Origin: Sulfurovum sp.
GTDB lineage: Bacteria > Campylobacterota > Campylobacteria > Campylobacterales > Sulfurovaceae
NCBI GenBank assembly: GCA_028696055.1
Contig: JAQVHV010000002.1
Location: 1-63,461, forward strand
Length of the DNA stretch: 63,461 bases
Direction: 5' to 3'
Under the pieces are notes generated by a model. That model had not been told where the DNA came from and made no database searches. It worked only from the letters and a program-made list of their open reading frames with translations. Position 1 is the first letter of the stretch; each line of letters starts with the position of its first letter. Shown here in pieces: positions 61,473-63,461 of this stretch. The position numbers were made by a program, and so were the translations under genes.

Positions 61473-62978
61473 ATGAAGAAGATATTTACACTATTAATGG
61501 CACTGGGGCTTCTTGGTTCCGGATGGGCGGCAGAAAAGGAGGAGGGGACAAAGAGTACAGCCCCTCAAATGATGCTGGGCGCAGCCGCGCACTATGTGGA
61601 CACTATCCTCTCAGATGCTATGGATTCACTTGAGCTGATCGCTTCGAGCCCTGAGGCGAAGAGGGGAGAGTGGAAGGGGATCAGGCCCTATCTGGCACAG
61701 CTTAAGGAGAAGTTGCCTGGGGTTTACTCTTTCATCCTGCCAAACGGCGACTACTATACCCTAGATCGGAACTTTACCAATCTCAACCTGAGCAACCGGG
61801 GATACTTTAGGCCTTTGTTTACCGGGAATGTAGTGAAAGGGTTTCCGATTCATAGCCGCTCTACAGGGAAAAAATCGGCATTTGTGGCCGTTCCGATCGT
61901 TGTGGATGGAAAGGTGACCGGTGCACTCGGTATCTCTCTCTTCCTGGATGAACTCAATGAGAGGCTGAACAAGGATTTTGATCTGCCTCCGCACTACACC
62001 TGGTATATCCTGAATGAGGAAGGGAACACCATGCTTGACAAGGAGAGTGACTTTATCTTTATGAGTCCGCTGATACAAGGAAGCGATTCTCTACATAAGG
62101 CGGTAAGAGAGGCTCTCAAACATGATAGCGGCAGGATGCAGTACCAGTTTGAAGGTCACCGCGAGGCATACTATCAGAAGCTGCCCAATTTTGGGTGGCG
62201 GATGTTTATTACCCTGGTCGAGGAGGGGGAAACCGATGCTCCGCAGAAGCTGAACCTTACCCTGGAGCGTTTCGTTCCAGAACTTCAGGGGCAGCTCAAC
62301 AGAATAGATGCGTCTATTGCCAAAGAGATCGAAAAAAACGGCGTAAATATTCAAAATGAGGGAGAAGTCAGAAAGCTGCTGCGCAGTGTGTTTGACAGCA
62401 ACCCGCACATCGTTGATGCTTCGTTTATCGATACGCATGGGGTATTGCGTCTGGTAGAGCCGGGTGATTACAAAAACTTTGAAGGATCGGATCTAAGTTC
62501 CCAGGAACACATCATCGCTATGCTGAAAAACCCACAACCTTTGCTTAGCGGCGGATTTGTCTCTGTCGAGGATTTCCTGGGTATGGTCATAGCCCGGCCT
62601 CTGTATGACAGCAGCAACCATTTCGCAGGCACGATCTCGGCATTGATCCGCCCGGAACTCTTTATCACCCCTATGATCAGCAAAAGTATGATCCCTGAAG
62701 ACTATGAGCTCTGGATCATACAGACCGACGGGATGATCGTCTATGATCTGGACAAGGAAGAGATCGGGAAAATGCTCTTCAGCGATCCGATATATCAAGG
62801 GTATGAGAGCCTGCAGAAAGTGGGCAGAAAAATCGCTGCTGCACCTGAGGGGGAGGGGAGCTATGTCTACCTTGCCCCTGGGCATGGAGAGAAGGTGGTC
62901 AAAAAAGTGATCTGGAAAACGGTGAAGCTGCATGACCGCGAATGGAGAGTGGTACTGGCATACCGGCCTTACGACTAA
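61473..62978 (+). CDS. Exported Cache/PDC sensor-domain protein without an output domain
   Basis: Signal peptide MKKIFTLLMALGLLGSGWA; GYFRPLFTGNVVKGFPIHSRSTGKKSAFVAVPI; frame ends after the sensor region. Confidence 0.8.
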   Translation: MKKIFTLLMALGLLGSGWAAEKEEGTKSTAPQMMLGAAAHYVDTILSDAMDSLELIASSPEAKRGEWKGIRPYLAQLKEKLPGVYSFILPNGDYYTLDRNFTNLNLSNRGYFRPLFTGNVVKGFPIHSRSTGKKSAFVAVPIVVDGKVTGALGISLFLDELNERLNKDFDLPPHYTWYILNEEGNTMLDKESDFIFMSPLIQGSDSLHKAVREALKHDSGRMQYQFEGHREAYYQKLPNFGWRMFITLVEEGETDAPQKLNLTLERFVPELQGQLNRIDASIAKEIEKNGVNIQNEGEVRKLLRSVFDSNPHIVDASFIDTHGVLRLVEPGDYKNFEGSDLSSQEHIIAMLKNPQPLLSGGFVSVEDFLGMVIARPLYDSSNHFAGTISALIRPELFITPMISKSMIPEDYELWIIQTDGMIVYDLDKEEIGKMLFSDPIYQGYESLQKVGRKIAAAPEGEGSYVYLAPGHGEKVVKKVIWKTVKLHDREWRVVLAYRPYD

Positions 62979-63193
62979 AGTGTGTCGTCGATTGATAGGA
63001 TCGACTTTGCGGAGTCAGGGGCTCTCCTTATCTTTCCAGTAAGTGGAGGGTCGATGGATGTATGCCTATTGTATGTCCGGAAATATTTTTTGTATGTATC
63101 TTCTTTTTCTTTGAAATAAACGTCGAATATGGTATGGTTCTTTTATAGTTAATTATTTTTAATTGATATATTTATTGGTAATATGAGGAAAAA

Positions 63194-63461
63194 ATGAAGT
63201 ATATGCGATCTCTGATAAGTTTCTTGCTGTTAGCAGGATATATTGCAACAAATAGTTTGGCCGGTAACCTTCTGCATGGGCCTACTCTGGAAAAAACCAG
63301 TGTTTCCTCCACTGAAGGGTCTATTGTTGTTTACAGAGAAGAGAATGGGGACACTGGGAGTACCCCCGCGATATTTATCGATGGTGATATCGTAGGCTCC
63401 TTGCTCCCGGGTGAATTTTCACAGACAAAAGTGTGTGCCGATGCTATAAAGTTGCGTGTTG
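63194..63461 (+). CDS. Exported hypothetical protein, cut by window end
   Basis: MKYMRSLISFLLLAGYIATNSLAGNLLHGP...IFIDGDIVGSLLPGEFSQTKVCADAIKLRV. Confidence 0.6.
   Translation, partial: MKYMRSLISFLLLAGYIATNSLAGNLLHGPTLEKTSVSSTEGSIVVYREENGDTGSTPAIFIDGDIVGSLLPGEFSQTKVCADAIKLRV

Overview
Campylobacterota-like (Sulfurovum/Sulfurimonas-type) chromosomal window dominated by a large Mo-nitrogenase island (about 19-58.8 kb). It carries nifH, nifD, nifK, nifE, nifN, nifX, a DUF269 gene, nifF, nifW, nifZ, nifB, nifV, nifS, nifU, nifT, nifA, nifQ-like, a local rpoN, a P-II gene with a shortened T-loop, several ferredoxins, and a block encoding ClpX, ClpP, a SIR2-like protein and a peroxiredoxin-like protein. 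To the left are housekeeping and transport genes: NfeD/slipin, UspA, MntP, ZIP, a CooC-like ATPase, FeoA/FeoB, an HlyD/ABC-2 exporter and 2-oxoacid:ferredoxin oxidoreductase. To the right are a B12-dependent ribonucleotide reductase, DJ-1/PfpI and a Cache-domain protein. Reading the intergenic DNA by eye gave at least 12 sigma-54 type GG-N10-GC promoters in the island, mostly TGGAAC-N5-TTGCAT. Two are divergent pairs (nifB versus the Prx/SIR2/ClpPX block; nifU versus P-II). A recurrent ACA-(A/T)4-TGT palindrome lies near many of them. Other structure: REPIN-like palindromes, a RAYT element with an internally deleted derivative, IS256 and RHS remnants around an AT-rich two-gene insert, a 3' remnant of a second B12-RNR gene, and an unlisted 52-aa ORF behind a sigma-54 promoter. 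All calls come from reading sequence and ORF translations; no database search was run.
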